From assembly GCF_014649955.1 (NCBI RefSeq), contig NZ_BMUA01000008.1:124001-188000 (forward strand): DNA of 64,000 nucleotides. Direction: 5' to 3'. The notes beneath the pieces are model-generated. The model did not search any database. It was not told the DNA's origin and saw only the letters and a program-made list of their open reading frames with translations. This DNA comes from Streptomyces violascens (GTDB lineage Bacteria > Actinomycetota > Actinomycetes > Streptomycetales > Streptomycetaceae). This document shows positions 33,937-42,148 of the stretch, piece by piece; the first letter of the stretch is position 1; each line of letters begins with the position of its first letter. Made by a program: the position numbers and the translations under genes.

Positions 33937-35091
33937 CTAGCGCAGGAAGTCGCCCGCGATGTTCTGGGCGACGCGCTCCAGGAGCGGGCCCGCGTTGGCC
34001 ATGCACCGGGCCGGGTCCGGCTCCAGCTCGGTCAGCGCGTAGGCGCGGCGGATGCCTGCCTCGCCGAGCTGCCCCGGCTGGAGCAGGAGGCGGCCGCACA
34101 CCGCGACGACCTCGACGCCGGCCGCGCGGGCCGCCGCCGCGACGCCCGCCGGGGCCTTGCCGTGCAGGGTCTGCTCGTCGAGCGAGCCCTCGCCGGTGAT
34201 CACCAGGGTGGCCCGGGCCAGCGCGGGCGCGAAGCCCAGCACGTCGAGCATGACCTCGATGCCGGGCCGGAACGTGGCGTCCAGGGCGACGAGCGCGCCG
34301 TAGCCGATGCCGCCGGCCGCACCGGCGCCCGGGGCGAGCGCGGCCTCGGCGGCCTTCGCGCCGAGCACGCCTTCGAGGACCTTGGCGTAGTGGGCCAGGG
34401 CCGCGTCCAGGGTCGCCACGTCCTCGGGCGATGCGCCCTTCTGCGGGCCGTAGACCGCGGGGGCACCCTTCGGGCCGGTCAGCGGGTTGTCGACGTCGCT
34501 GGCGAGGACGAGTTCCACGTCCTTGAAGCGGGCGTCGAGGCCCGAGAAGTCGGCCGTGGCGAGGCCCGCGAGCGCGCCGCCGCCGGGGCCGACGGGCTCG
34601 CCCGCCGCGTCCAGGAAGCGGGCGCCGAGCGCGGCCAGCATGCCGGCGCCGCCGTCGGTCGTCGCGCTTCCGCCGACGCCGAACACGATGGTCCGCGCGC
34701 CCGCGTCGAGGGCTGCGAGCAGCAGCTCGCCGGAGCCGTACGTGGTGGCGGTGAGCGCCGCGAAGACGCCCTCGGGAAGGTACTGGAGCCCTGAGGCCTC
34801 CGCCATCTCGACCACGGCCACACCGTCGCGTACCGCGTACGCGGCGGTCACCGGGGTGCCGACGGGGCCGGTGACCCGCACCTCACGGCGCTCGAACCCG
34901 GCCGCCACCGCGGCCGCCACCGTGCCGTCGCCGCCGTCGGCGACCGGCAGGGTCTCCACCCGCAGATCCGGGACGACCCGCCGCAGCCCGGCCGTCACCC
35001 GCTCCGCGACCTGTACGGCCGTGAGCGAGCCCTTGAACTTGTCCGCCGCCACGAGTACGCGGGCGGTCTCCAAAACTGCGCCGTCCGTCAC
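33937..35091 (-). CDS. Glycerate kinase (GlxK/GarK family)
   Basis: 384 residues. It phosphorylates D-glycerate, usually to 2-phosphoglycerate. Motifs are Ala-Ala-Asp-Lys-Phe-Lys-Gly-Ser-Leu-Thr at the N-terminus, Ala-Asp-Gly-Gly-Asp-Gly-Thr, Gly-Val-Gly-Gly-Ser-Ala-Thr-Thr-Asp-Gly-Gly and a late Thr-Gly-Glu-Gly-Ser-Leu-Asp. The GTG at 35091 is preceded by AAGGGA. Monocistronic with its own terminator. It could use glycerate from glyoxylate, but no glyoxylate-to-glycerate genes are adjacent. Confidence 0.92.
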   Translation of the reverse strand: MTDGAVLETARVLVAADKFKGSLTAVQVAERVTAGLRRVVPDLRVETLPVADGGDGTVAAAVAAGFERREVRVTGPVGTPVTAAYAVRDGVAVVEMAEASGLQYLPEGVFAALTATTYGSGELLLAALDAGARTIVFGVGGSATTDGGAGMLAALGARFLDAAGEPVGPGGGALAGLATADFSGLDARFKDVELVLASDVDNPLTGPKGAPAVYGPQKGASPEDVATLDAALAHYAKVLEGVLGAKAAEAALAPGAGAAGGIGYGALVALDATFRPGIEVMLDVLGFAPALARATLVITGEGSLDEQTLHGKAPAGVAAAARAAGVEVVAVCGRLLLQPGQLGEAGIRRAYALTELEPDPARCMANAGPLLERVAQNIAGDFLR

Positions 35092-35233
35092 CTTGCTATC
35101 CCTTGCTTTCGAACAGGCAGTCGCGCCGCTTCAGACCCTATCCGCCCGGCGCGCACCTGCCCATAGCTGCCAGGGTTCACGGACGGCGCGCCACCCCACA
35201 AAATGCGTACATTCCACACCATAGTGGGCCGAC

Positions 35234-36949
35234 ATGAGGATGGATTCGATCGATCATTCCGGCTCCGGCACCCCGCCGGGCGACTCTTCCCCGGCTCCCG
35301 GCCCCTCCCCCGACCACACCGTGATCACCGTCGGTGTGCTCGCGGTGGTGGCCGTGGTGGGCTGGGCGGCGCTCGGCAAGAGCTCGTTCGACAGCGCCTC
35401 CTCGACGGCGCTGGCCTGGGTCCTGGACAACTTCGCCTGGCTCTTCGTGGTCGCCGCCGACGTCTTCCTGGTGCTGTGCGTGGTCCTCGCGATCAGCCGG
35501 TACGGGCGGATCAGGCTGGGCGCCGACGACTCCGAGCCGGAGTTCACCAACCTGGCCTGGATCGCGATGATGTTCAGCGCCGGCATGGGCATCGGCCTCA
35601 TGTTCTACGGGGTCGGCGAACCGCTCACCCATTTCCTGAGCCCGCCCCCGGCGACCGGTGCCCAGCCCGGCACGGGCGATGCCGCGCGCACCGCCCTGGA
35701 GTACTCCTTCTTCCACTGGACGCTCACCCCCTGGGCGATCTACGGCATCGCGGGGCTCGCGCTCGCGTACGCGGGGTTCCGCAAGGAGCGCGGCAACCGG
35801 CTGTCCTCCGCGTTCGTACCGCTCATCGGCGAACGCCGGGCGGACGGCCTGCCCGGCCGATGCGTCGATCTGCTCGCCGTCTTCGCGACCGTCTTCGGCA
35901 CCGCGACGAGCCTCGGCCTGGGCGCGCTCCAGGTAGCCGAAGGCCTGGACATCACATCAGGCATCAACAACTCCCAGACCACCCAACTCGTCATCATCGC
36001 CTCACTGTCGGCGGCCTTCGTGCTCTCCGCCTTCTCGGGCCTGCACAAGGGCGTGAAGTGGCTGTCCACGATCAACATCGTGCTCGCCGCGGTGCTGATG
36101 CTCTTCGTCTTCCTGCTCGGCCCGACCGTCTACGTCCTCGACACCATCCCGGCCTCGATCGGCGGCTATCTGCACGACCTGCTCCCGATGGCCAGCCGCA
36201 CCGGCGCCTTCACGGACCGGGCGTGGCTGGGTGCGTGGACGGTCTTCTACTGGGCCTGGTGGCTGTCCTGGGCGCCGTTCGTCGGCACCTTCATCGCCAG
36301 GATCTCCCGCGGCCGTACCATCCGCGAGTTCCTCATCGGGGTGCTTCTCGTGCCGAGCGGCGCGACGGTGATCTGGTTCTGTGTCATGGGCGGCACGGCG
36401 ATCCGGCTCGCCTCCACCGACGCGGCCGACCTCGCCGGCGCGGTGAAGGACGGGGCCGAGGCCTCGCTCTTCGCGATGCTGGACGCGCTGCCGATCGGCA
36501 CGGTCACCTCGTACATCGCGATGGCCCTGGTCATGACGTACTTCATCACCAGCGCGGACTCGGCCTCGCTCGTGATGGGCTCGCTCACCAGCCGGGGCTC
36601 GCTGCACCCGCCGACCTGGCTCGTGGTGATGTGGGGCGTGCTGATGGCGGCGGTCGCGGCGGTCCTGCTCGTGGCGGGCGGCCTCAAGTCCCTCCAGACG
36701 GCGACGATCCTGGTCGCGCTCCCCTTCGCCTTGGTGATGCTGGGCCTCTGCTGGTCCCTGGTGAAGGAACTGCGCGAGGACCCGGGTGCGGGGCCGTCCC
36801 GCCACGGCGCCCTGCACGGTCTGGGCGACGCGGTGCGGGCGATGGTCGGCGACGCGATCACCGAGCAGGGCGCGGCCAGGCACCACCGGCTGCGCCGGGC
36901 CGCCAAGTCCCGTACGGGTGAAGACGGTTCGGGCCCGTCGCAGGCCTAG
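35234..36949 (+). CDS. BCCT family betaine/choline/carnitine transporter
   Basis: 571 residues with about 12 transmembrane helices. The family hallmark Gly-Met-Gly-Ile-Gly-Leu-Met-Phe-Tyr-Gly-Val-Gly-Glu-Pro is intact, as are the Trp-rich helix Tyr-Trp-Ala-Trp-Trp-Leu-Ser-Trp-Ala-Pro-Phe-Val-Gly and Ile-Thr-Ser-Ala-Asp-Ser-Ala-Ser. These transporters import compatible solutes with Na+ or H+, acting in osmoprotection. The N- and C-terminal tails are hydrophilic and cytoplasmic. ATG at 35234 (or 35240) lacks a clear ribosome site. Diverges from glycerate kinase. Confidence 0.93.
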   Translation: MRMDSIDHSGSGTPPGDSSPAPGPSPDHTVITVGVLAVVAVVGWAALGKSSFDSASSTALAWVLDNFAWLFVVAADVFLVLCVVLAISRYGRIRLGADDSEPEFTNLAWIAMMFSAGMGIGLMFYGVGEPLTHFLSPPPATGAQPGTGDAARTALEYSFFHWTLTPWAIYGIAGLALAYAGFRKERGNRLSSAFVPLIGERRADGLPGRCVDLLAVFATVFGTATSLGLGALQVAEGLDITSGINNSQTTQLVIIASLSAAFVLSAFSGLHKGVKWLSTINIVLAAVLMLFVFLLGPTVYVLDTIPASIGGYLHDLLPMASRTGAFTDRAWLGAWTVFYWAWWLSWAPFVGTFIARISRGRTIREFLIGVLLVPSGATVIWFCVMGGTAIRLASTDAADLAGAVKDGAEASLFAMLDALPIGTVTSYIAMALVMTYFITSADSASLVMGSLTSRGSLHPPTWLVVMWGVLMAAVAAVLLVAGGLKSLQTATILVALPFALVMLGLCWSLVKELREDPGAGPSRHGALHGLGDAVRAMVGDAITEQGAARHHRLRRAAKSRTGEDGSGPSQA

Positions 36950-37009
36950 CGGGGATGAGCCCCACCATGGCGGGTCGGCCCCCTGACCAGGCCCCCTACC
37001 CTTCACCCC

Positions 37010-37522
37010 ATGACGACCGACAACGCCACAGCCCCCGACAACGACTACGCCGCCTACATCGCCGGACTCCCCCGCGTACTCTCCGGAGCCGCCGCGCTGT
37101 TCCTGGACGCCGGGAACCGGGTGCTGCTCGTCGAGCCCAACTACCGCGAGGGCTGGGCGCTGCCCGGCGGCACCGTGGAGTCCGACACCGACGAGACCCC
37201 GCGCATGGCGGCCCGCCGCGAGACCCTCGAAGAGATCGGCCTCGACGTGCAGCTGGGCCGCCTGCTCGCCGTGGACTGGGTGCACGGCAAGGCGCGCCCG
37301 CCGATCGTGGCGTACGTCTACGACGGCGGGGTGCTCGACGAGGACCGCCTGCGGGCGATCCAGCTCCAGGAGGAGGAACTCCTCTCCTGGCGCCTGGTCC
37401 CCCGCGAAGACCTCCTCGCCCACCTGCCCGGCGCGCTGGGCCACCGCGTACTGGCCGCGCTGGACGTCCTGTTGGAGGGGCGGGGGACGGTGGAGCTGGA
37501 GAACGGTCACCGCGTGGGGTGA
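37010..37522 (+). CDS. NUDIX hydrolase
   Basis: 170 residues. The Nudix box is present as Gly-Gly-Thr-Val-Glu-Ser...Arg-Arg-Glu-Thr-Leu-Glu-Glu-Ile-Gly-Leu. The box has one or two extra residues before Ala-Ala-Arg-Arg-Glu. Substrate (a nucleoside diphosphate derivative) is unknown. The ATG has no ribosome site; a TACCCT -10-like element ends 7 nt upstream, so a leaderless mRNA is likely. Confidence 0.85.
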   Translation: MTTDNATAPDNDYAAYIAGLPRVLSGAAALFLDAGNRVLLVEPNYREGWALPGGTVESDTDETPRMAARRETLEEIGLDVQLGRLLAVDWVHGKARPPIVAYVYDGGVLDEDRLRAIQLQEEELLSWRLVPREDLLAHLPGALGHRVLAALDVLLEGRGTVELENGHRVG

Positions 37523-37752
37523 GCGGCACCGGCTGCCGGAGGGGCGCCCCCGGATCGGCAGCGATGTGGCTCGCCCCGTCGGTGCGGCGGGCGGTGCCGT
37601 GGTGGTGGGTGTGCCCGGTTGTGATGCTGGGGCTGGTCGCGGGGGTGCGGTGGGGGGGTGGGCGGGTAGGTGGCTCCAACGGGGCCTCGCGCCCGGGAGG
37701 GGCGTGCCGAAATCCGTTCGCTCCCTTTCCCGGCGCCCCCTACGCTCCCCGC

Positions 37753-38487
37753 ATGAGCAAGCCACTCGTCGCGATTCTTTCCGGTGCCGGGATCTCCACC
37801 GATTCGGGGATCCCCGACTACCGCGGGCCGAACGGTCTGTGGCGGCGCGACCCCGAGGCCGAGAAGCTGGTGACGTACGACTTCTACATGGCCGATCCGG
37901 AGATCCGGCGCCGGTCCTGGCTGATGCGCCGGGACAGCCCCGCTGTCAAGGCCGAGCCGAACGCGGCGCACCGCGCGGTCGCCGAACTCGAGAAGTCCGG
38001 CGTGCCGGTCCGGGTGATCACTCAGAACGTCGACGGGCTTCAGCAGCGCGCGGGCTTCCCGGAGCGCAAGGTCCTCGAACTCCACGGCACCGCAAGGGCG
38101 GTGACCTGCACCCGCTGCCACGCGCGGTCCTCGATGGACGAGGCGCTGGCGCGGGTGACGGCGGGCGAGGCGGATCCGCCGTGCACGGTGTGCGGGGGCA
38201 TCCTCAAGGCGGCGACCGTCATGTTCGGCGAGCGGCTCGACCCCGAGGTGCTCGCCCAGGCGATGACGATCGCCAAGGCGTGCCAGGTCTTCATCGCGGT
38301 CGGCACGACCCTCCAGGTCCAGCCGGCCGCCTCCCTCGCGGGGATCGCGGCGGACGGAGGCGCCCGGCTGGTCATCGTGAACGCCGATCCGACGCCGTAC
38401 GACGCACTGGCCGACGAGATCGCACGCGAACCGATCGGCACGGCACTGCCACAACTCCTGCGCGAGCTCGGCCGGTTGACCCTGTGA
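37753..38487 (+). CDS. Sirtuin (NAD-dependent protein deacylase)
   Basis: 244 residues. All sirtuin motifs are visible: Gly-Ala-Gly-Ile-Ser at 11-15, Asp-Tyr-Arg-Gly-Pro-Asn-Gly-Leu-Trp, Thr-Gln-Asn-Val-Asp, catalytic His in Glu-Leu-His-Gly, Zn-binding Cys-x2-Cys...Cys-x2-Cys, and Val-Gly-Thr-Thr-Leu-Gln-Val. It removes acyl groups from protein lysines, consuming NAD. TACGCT at 37741-37746 lies exactly in -10 position relative to the ATG, so I keep 37753 as start and infer leaderless translation; a longer in-frame reading from 37562 is not supported. Confidence 0.93.
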   Translation: MSKPLVAILSGAGISTDSGIPDYRGPNGLWRRDPEAEKLVTYDFYMADPEIRRRSWLMRRDSPAVKAEPNAAHRAVAELEKSGVPVRVITQNVDGLQQRAGFPERKVLELHGTARAVTCTRCHARSSMDEALARVTAGEADPPCTVCGGILKAATVMFGERLDPEVLAQAMTIAKACQVFIAVGTTLQVQPAASLAGIAADGGARLVIVNADPTPYDALADEIAREPIGTALPQLLRELGRLTL

Positions 38488-38526
38488 AGGAGTGACTGGA
38501 CGGGGCGCCCCGCGCCTCACACACAA

Positions 38527-38979
38527 CTACCGGACGCCAGCGCTCCCCGCGTCGAATGCCCTGGCAACGGCGAGGCTGTCCTCGTAGATGTGATGCCGGG
38601 TGACCAGGCCGTGCTCGATGGTGAGATGCAGGGCGAATCGCGCGGTATAGGCGCGGCCGGTGGAGCGGGCGGTCTGGCGGATTTCGCCGAGCACCACCGC
38701 GTCTTCGCCGTCGATGAGTACGCGCTCGACCTCCGTGGCCGCCTGTCCGGGCACATGGTGTTCCGCTAGCTCGCGGTAGTGCGCCGCGGCGTCGTCGCGG
38801 GTGCGCCGGTGGCGGATCCACGGGGTGGCCGGGCGGCCGTGTTCGGACTCCGGCCAGGCCAGTTTCCAGTCGCCGCTCTCGGCGTACAGCTCGGCGATGC
38901 GGTCGGGGTCGCCCTCCCCGATCCGGCGCAGTAGCTCCTCCACCACGGAGCGGGTGGTCGCGGGCGCGCTCAAGGACAT
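38527..38979 (-). CDS. SnoaL/NTF2-like protein
   Basis: 150 residues. It starts Val-Val-Glu-Glu-Leu-Leu-Arg-Arg-Ile-Gly-Glu-Gly-Asp-Pro-Asp-Arg-Ile-Ala-Glu-Leu, the helix 1 pattern of NTF2-like proteins, and ends with Gly-Leu-Val-Thr-Arg-His-His-Ile-Tyr-Glu-Asp, a common closing strand. Such proteins bind or isomerise small molecules; nothing around it points to a substrate. The ATG at 38979 is 6 nt after GGAGG. It converges on the sirtuin gene. Confidence 0.8.
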   Translation of the reverse strand: MSLSAPATTRSVVEELLRRIGEGDPDRIAELYAESGDWKLAWPESEHGRPATPWIRHRRTRDDAAAHYRELAEHHVPGQAATEVERVLIDGEDAVVLGEIRQTARSTGRAYTARFALHLTIEHGLVTRHHIYEDSLAVARAFDAGSAGVR

Positions 38980-39094
38980 GGCCAACCTCCGTTCGAGGTC
39001 CGCGGGTCGGCGCGGAGTGATCACATTCTCAGCCGCCCCTACCGCCCGCGGCGATTACCTCCCGGGTAATCGACGGGCCGCCCCTCAACCCGCC

Positions 39095-39592
39095 CTAGAA
39101 CAGCGCGTCCTCCGCCTCCCCCCGCTCGAACGCCAGCAGCCGCTGCTTGCGGTCGAGCCCGCCGCCGTAGCCGGTCAGGCTGCCGTTCGCGCCGATCACC
39201 CGGTGGCAGGGGACGATGATGCCGACCGGGTTCTTGCCGTTGGCGAGGCCCACCGCGCGCGACGCGTTCGGGTTGCCGAGGGCTTCGGCGAGCTCGCCGT
39301 AGGAGCGGGTCTCGCCGTACGGGATCTGCTGGAGCTGGTGCCAGACGCGCTGCTGGAACGGCGTGCCCTGAAGGTTCAGGTCCAGCTTGAATTCGGTCAG
39401 TTCGGACGCGAAGTACGCCGCCAGTTGGCGGATGACTTCTGGGAACGGGCCGTCCTCGTCCCGCTCGCCGAAGGTTTCCTGCGGGGGCCGGTGGCGCTGG
39501 CCCTCCATGTAGAGGTGACTGAGGACGCCGTCCGTGGCTACCAGGGTGAGCGGGCCGTAGGGGCTGTCGATGACTGTGTGGGTGATGTGCAC
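39095..39592 (-). CDS. ogt: Methylated-DNA--protein-cysteine S-methyltransferase (Ogt type)
   Basis: 165 residues. It repairs O6-methylguanine by a suicide transfer to the Cys of Val-Pro-Cys-His-Arg-Val; the preceding Gly-Lys-Asn-Pro-Val-Gly-Ile-Ile and the Gln-Gln-Arg-Val-Trp helix are conserved. GTG at 39592 follows AAGAGAG. It starts 12 nt after the ada-alkA stop, so the two repair genes form an operon and together cover O-alkyl and N-alkyl lesions. Confidence 0.93.
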   Translation of the reverse strand: MHITHTVIDSPYGPLTLVATDGVLSHLYMEGQRHRPPQETFGERDEDGPFPEVIRQLAAYFASELTEFKLDLNLQGTPFQQRVWHQLQQIPYGETRSYGELAEALGNPNASRAVGLANGKNPVGIIVPCHRVIGANGSLTGYGGGLDRKQRLLAFERGEAEDALF

Positions 39593-39604
39593 GGCTGAAC
39601 TCTC

Positions 39605-41074
39605 TTATGCGGGAAGGTGGTTGATGGCGTGGTCTTCCGTCGCCCACAGGTACTGGACGGCGTAGGCCCGCCAGGGTCGCCAGGAGGCGGCGCGCGCCGT
39701 GAGGGCGGCGGGGGTGGAGGGCAGGCCCAGGTTCTGGGCGGCGCGGCGCATGCCGAGGTCGGTGGGCAGGAACGCGTCAGGATCGCCCAGGGCCCGCATC
39801 GCGATCGCCTCGACGGTCCAGGGGCCGAAGCCGGGCAGCTCCATGAGCTGGGCCCTGGCCAGGTCCCAGTCGCTGTCGATGCCGAGTTTGAGGGTGCCGT
39901 CGGCGAGGGCGGCGACGAGGGTGGTGAGGGTCGTGCGTCGGCTGCGCGGCAGGGCCAGCGTCTCCGGGTCGATCTCCGCGAGCTGGGCCGGCGTCGGGAA
40001 GAGGTGGGTGAGGCCGCCCGCCGGGTCGTCGACGGCCTCGCCGTGAGCGACGACGAGGCGGGCCGCGTGGGTGCGGGCGGCGGCCGTCGAGACCTGCTGT
40101 CCGAGCACCGCCCGCACCGCGAATTCCGCGGCGTCGACCGTACGCGGCACGCGGCGCCCCGGCGCCTTGTCGACCAGCGGCGCGAGCAGCGGATCGGTGC
40201 GCAGGCGGTCGTCCACGGCGACGGGGTCGGCGTCCAGGTCGAGCATCCAGCGGCAGCGGCTGATGGCGATGGTGAGGTCGCGCAGATCGGTCAGGTGCAG
40301 CACGCATCCGATGTGCTCGGGCTGCGGGGTGAGCTCCGCGATGCCGTGCCCGTACGGGAGGGACATCGTGCGGCGGAACGAGCCGTCGCGCCACTCCTCG
40401 ACGCCGGGCACGCCGGTCGCGGCGAGGTGGCCGAAGAGGTTGTCCGGGGTGAGCGGGGCGCGGAAGGGCAGCCTGAGGGTGATCGCGCCCGGCGTCTGGC
40501 GGGCGATGCCGCGCGCGGCGCGGGCCCGCAGCTCGGTCGGGGCCAGCGCGAACACCTCGCGGACGGTGTCGTTGAAGGTGCGGATCGAGGAGAACCCGGC
40601 GGCGAAGGCAACCTCGGCCATGGGCAGCGGGGTCGTCTCGATGAGCAGCCGCGCGGTCTGGGCGCGCTGGGCGCGGGCCAGGGCGAGGGGGCCCGCACCC
40701 AGCTCGGCGAGCAGCTGGCGCTCGATCTGGCGGGCGCTGTAGCCGAGCCGGGCCGCGAGCCCCGGAACGCCTTCGCGGTCGACGACTCCGTCCCGGATGA
40801 GGCGCATGGCGCGGGCGACGGTGTCGGCGCGGGCGTTCCACTCCGGCGAGCCGGGCGTGGTGTCGGGGCGGCACCGCTTGCAGGCGCGGAATCCGGCCTG
40901 CTGGCAGGCGGCCGCGCTGGGGTAGAAGGTCATGTTCTGGACCTTCGGCGGCACGACCGGGCAGCTGGGCCGGCAGTAGATGCGGGTGGTCAGGACGGCC
41001 GTGAAGAACCAGCCGTCGAAGCGTGCGTCCTTGGACTGGACGGCGCGTACGCAGCGCTCGGTGTCGGTGTGCAT
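39605..41074 (-). CDS. Ada-AlkA fusion: methylphosphotriester-sensing activator with 3-methyladenine DNA glycosylase
   Basis: 489 residues from the ATG at 41074. Part 1 (about 10-75) is the Ada zinc domain with four Cys (Ile-Tyr-Cys-Arg-Pro-Ser-Cys ... Cys-Lys-Arg-Cys), the first being the methyl acceptor. Part 2 (about 85-190) is an AraC-type double HTH. Part 3 (about 200-489) is AlkA, with the helix-hairpin-helix Leu-Pro-Gly-Phe-Gly-Pro-Trp-Thr and catalytic Asp in Leu-Pro-Thr-Asp-Leu-Gly. It should both induce the operon and excise alkylated bases. ATG at 41098 is an alternative start (497 residues), but neither has its own ribosome site; 41074 overlaps the stop of a well-initiated leader ORF. 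Confidence 0.88.
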   Translation of the reverse strand: MHTDTERCVRAVQSKDARFDGWFFTAVLTTRIYCRPSCPVVPPKVQNMTFYPSAAACQQAGFRACKRCRPDTTPGSPEWNARADTVARAMRLIRDGVVDREGVPGLAARLGYSARQIERQLLAELGAGPLALARAQRAQTARLLIETTPLPMAEVAFAAGFSSIRTFNDTVREVFALAPTELRARAARGIARQTPGAITLRLPFRAPLTPDNLFGHLAATGVPGVEEWRDGSFRRTMSLPYGHGIAELTPQPEHIGCVLHLTDLRDLTIAISRCRWMLDLDADPVAVDDRLRTDPLLAPLVDKAPGRRVPRTVDAAEFAVRAVLGQQVSTAAARTHAARLVVAHGEAVDDPAGGLTHLFPTPAQLAEIDPETLALPRSRRTTLTTLVAALADGTLKLGIDSDWDLARAQLMELPGFGPWTVEAIAMRALGDPDAFLPTDLGMRRAAQNLGLPSTPAALTARAASWRPWRAYAVQYLWATEDHAINHLPA

Positions 41075-41109
41075 CAGGGCGGGGGCGACGGGAGGCATGT
41101 GTCAAGCAT
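41074..41109 (-). CDS. 11-residue leader ORF coupled to ada-alkA
   Basis: AGGAG then 6 nt then ATG (41109) begins an 11-codon ORF, Met-Leu-Asp-Thr-Cys-Leu-Pro-Ser-Pro-Pro-Pro, whose TGA overlaps the ATG of ada-alkA (TGATG). The three terminal prolines could slow ribosomes just before termination. The leader has the only good ribosome site in this stretch, so it probably drives coupled translation of ada-alkA. Whether the peptide itself matters is unknown. Confidence 0.5.
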   Translation of the reverse strand: MLDTCLPSPPP

Positions 41110-41167
41110 CGGGCACTCCTCTTGCCCTTGCTGGCGAGAATCCGACATTGACCTCGCGGGGCCAGGG

Positions 41168-41192
41168 GCGGGGAACCCTCCAGGTTCCCCGC
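41168..41192 (-). terminator. Terminator of the 2-methylisoborneol operon
   Basis: A 10-bp stem (41168-41177 with 41183-41192; GCGGGGAACC / GGTTCCCCGC) with a 5-nt loop lies 9 bp past the stop of the GPP methyltransferase gene and separates this operon from ada-alkA. Confidence 0.75.
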
Positions 41193-41201
41193 GCCGCTGG
41201 A

Positions 41202-42059
41202 TCAGATGCGGTCGGCGGCGATCAGCAGGTAGTGGAAGCTGCCCTCGCGGTACGCCGTCAGGAACGGGTCCTCGACGCCGGTGGCCAGGGAGGACTGGGC
41301 CCGCAGCTCCCAGTACGGGATCGCGTCGGCGGTGAGGTCGACGACGTTGATCGGGACGAGACCGTTGGCGGCCATCGCCTTGAAGTACGCGCTGCGGGGG
41401 TGGATGTTGCAGGTGTAGTGCTCGTCGATGCGGCTGACCGCCTTGGAACGGCCGCCGGTGACGTCGTTGTAGCAGCCCGTGATGACGACGTAGCGACCGC
41501 CGAAGGCCAGCTGGCGGGCGTGCTCGGAGAAGAGCTCGAAGAGATCCACGTACATGGTGGACTCGTTGTTCCAGATCCCCTGGAAGGCACCGGTCGGGAA
41601 GCCGGTGTCGAGCATGTTGCCGAAGTGGTAGCGCACCTTGCCGTCCACGCCGCGCTTGCGGGCCTGGCCGTTGGCGAAGTCGACCTGGGACTGGGATATG
41701 GACACGCCGTCGACCTCGCAGCCGAAGCGCGCGTTGGCCATGATGCTGCTGCCGCCCCGGCCGCATCCGGCGTCCAGGAGGCGCTGGCCCGGGGCGATGG
41801 GGCCGAGGTGATCGAGGAGGACATCGGCCTGGGCCGACTCCAGGCGGTGCAGCTCCTCGACGATGCGGGCGTCACGGGTCTCCTGCGGGCCCTCCAGGAC
41901 GGAGGGGTCGTAGTCGCCGAGCCCGTAGTGGTGGTGGTAGAGGCCGTCGACATCGCCCAGGCGCAGGTTGACCGGGTCCTGCTCGTTGTTCCAGTACTCC
42001 GCGACGGCCTTCTGGTAGGCGGTGCGCAGCACGCCGGCGGGGGCAGGGGTGGTGGTCAT
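41202..42059 (-). CDS. Geranyl diphosphate 2-C-methyltransferase
   Basis: 285 residues. It methylates C2 of geranyl diphosphate with SAM, the first dedicated step to 2-methylisoborneol. Motif I is Leu-Leu-Asp-Ala-Gly-Cys-Gly-Arg-Gly-Gly at 94-103; the N-terminal Tyr-Trp-Asn-Asn-Glu and Tyr-His-His-His-Tyr-Gly and the later Trp-Asn-Asn-Glu-Ser-Thr-Met-Tyr are typical of this enzyme. Third gene of the operon, 89 bp after the cyclase gene. The homologue in S. coelicolor is SCO7701. Confidence 0.95.
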   Translation of the reverse strand: MTTTPAPAGVLRTAYQKAVAEYWNNEQDPVNLRLGDVDGLYHHHYGLGDYDPSVLEGPQETRDARIVEELHRLESAQADVLLDHLGPIAPGQRLLDAGCGRGGSSIMANARFGCEVDGVSISQSQVDFANGQARKRGVDGKVRYHFGNMLDTGFPTGAFQGIWNNESTMYVDLFELFSEHARQLAFGGRYVVITGCYNDVTGGRSKAVSRIDEHYTCNIHPRSAYFKAMAANGLVPINVVDLTADAIPYWELRAQSSLATGVEDPFLTAYREGSFHYLLIAADRI

Positions 42060-42148
42060 GGGGGCTCCTTACTTGGGTGCGGGCATACCGCGGGGGGTGG
42101 TGACAAGAGTTGGGTGACCGCGGGGGGTGACGAGGCGAAGGGGCTGGC

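Noticed and set aside
35203..36921. 572-codon frame overlapping the BCCT transporter in another frame
   Set aside because: It mirrors the transporter's coding phase with Arg/Pro/Gly nonsense; the BCCT frame carries all family motifs.
37523..37752. In-frame N-terminal extension of the sirtuin with a hydrophobic stretch
   Set aside because: No start signal, Gly/Arg low-complexity after the hydrophobic part, and the -10 element before 37753 supports the short form.
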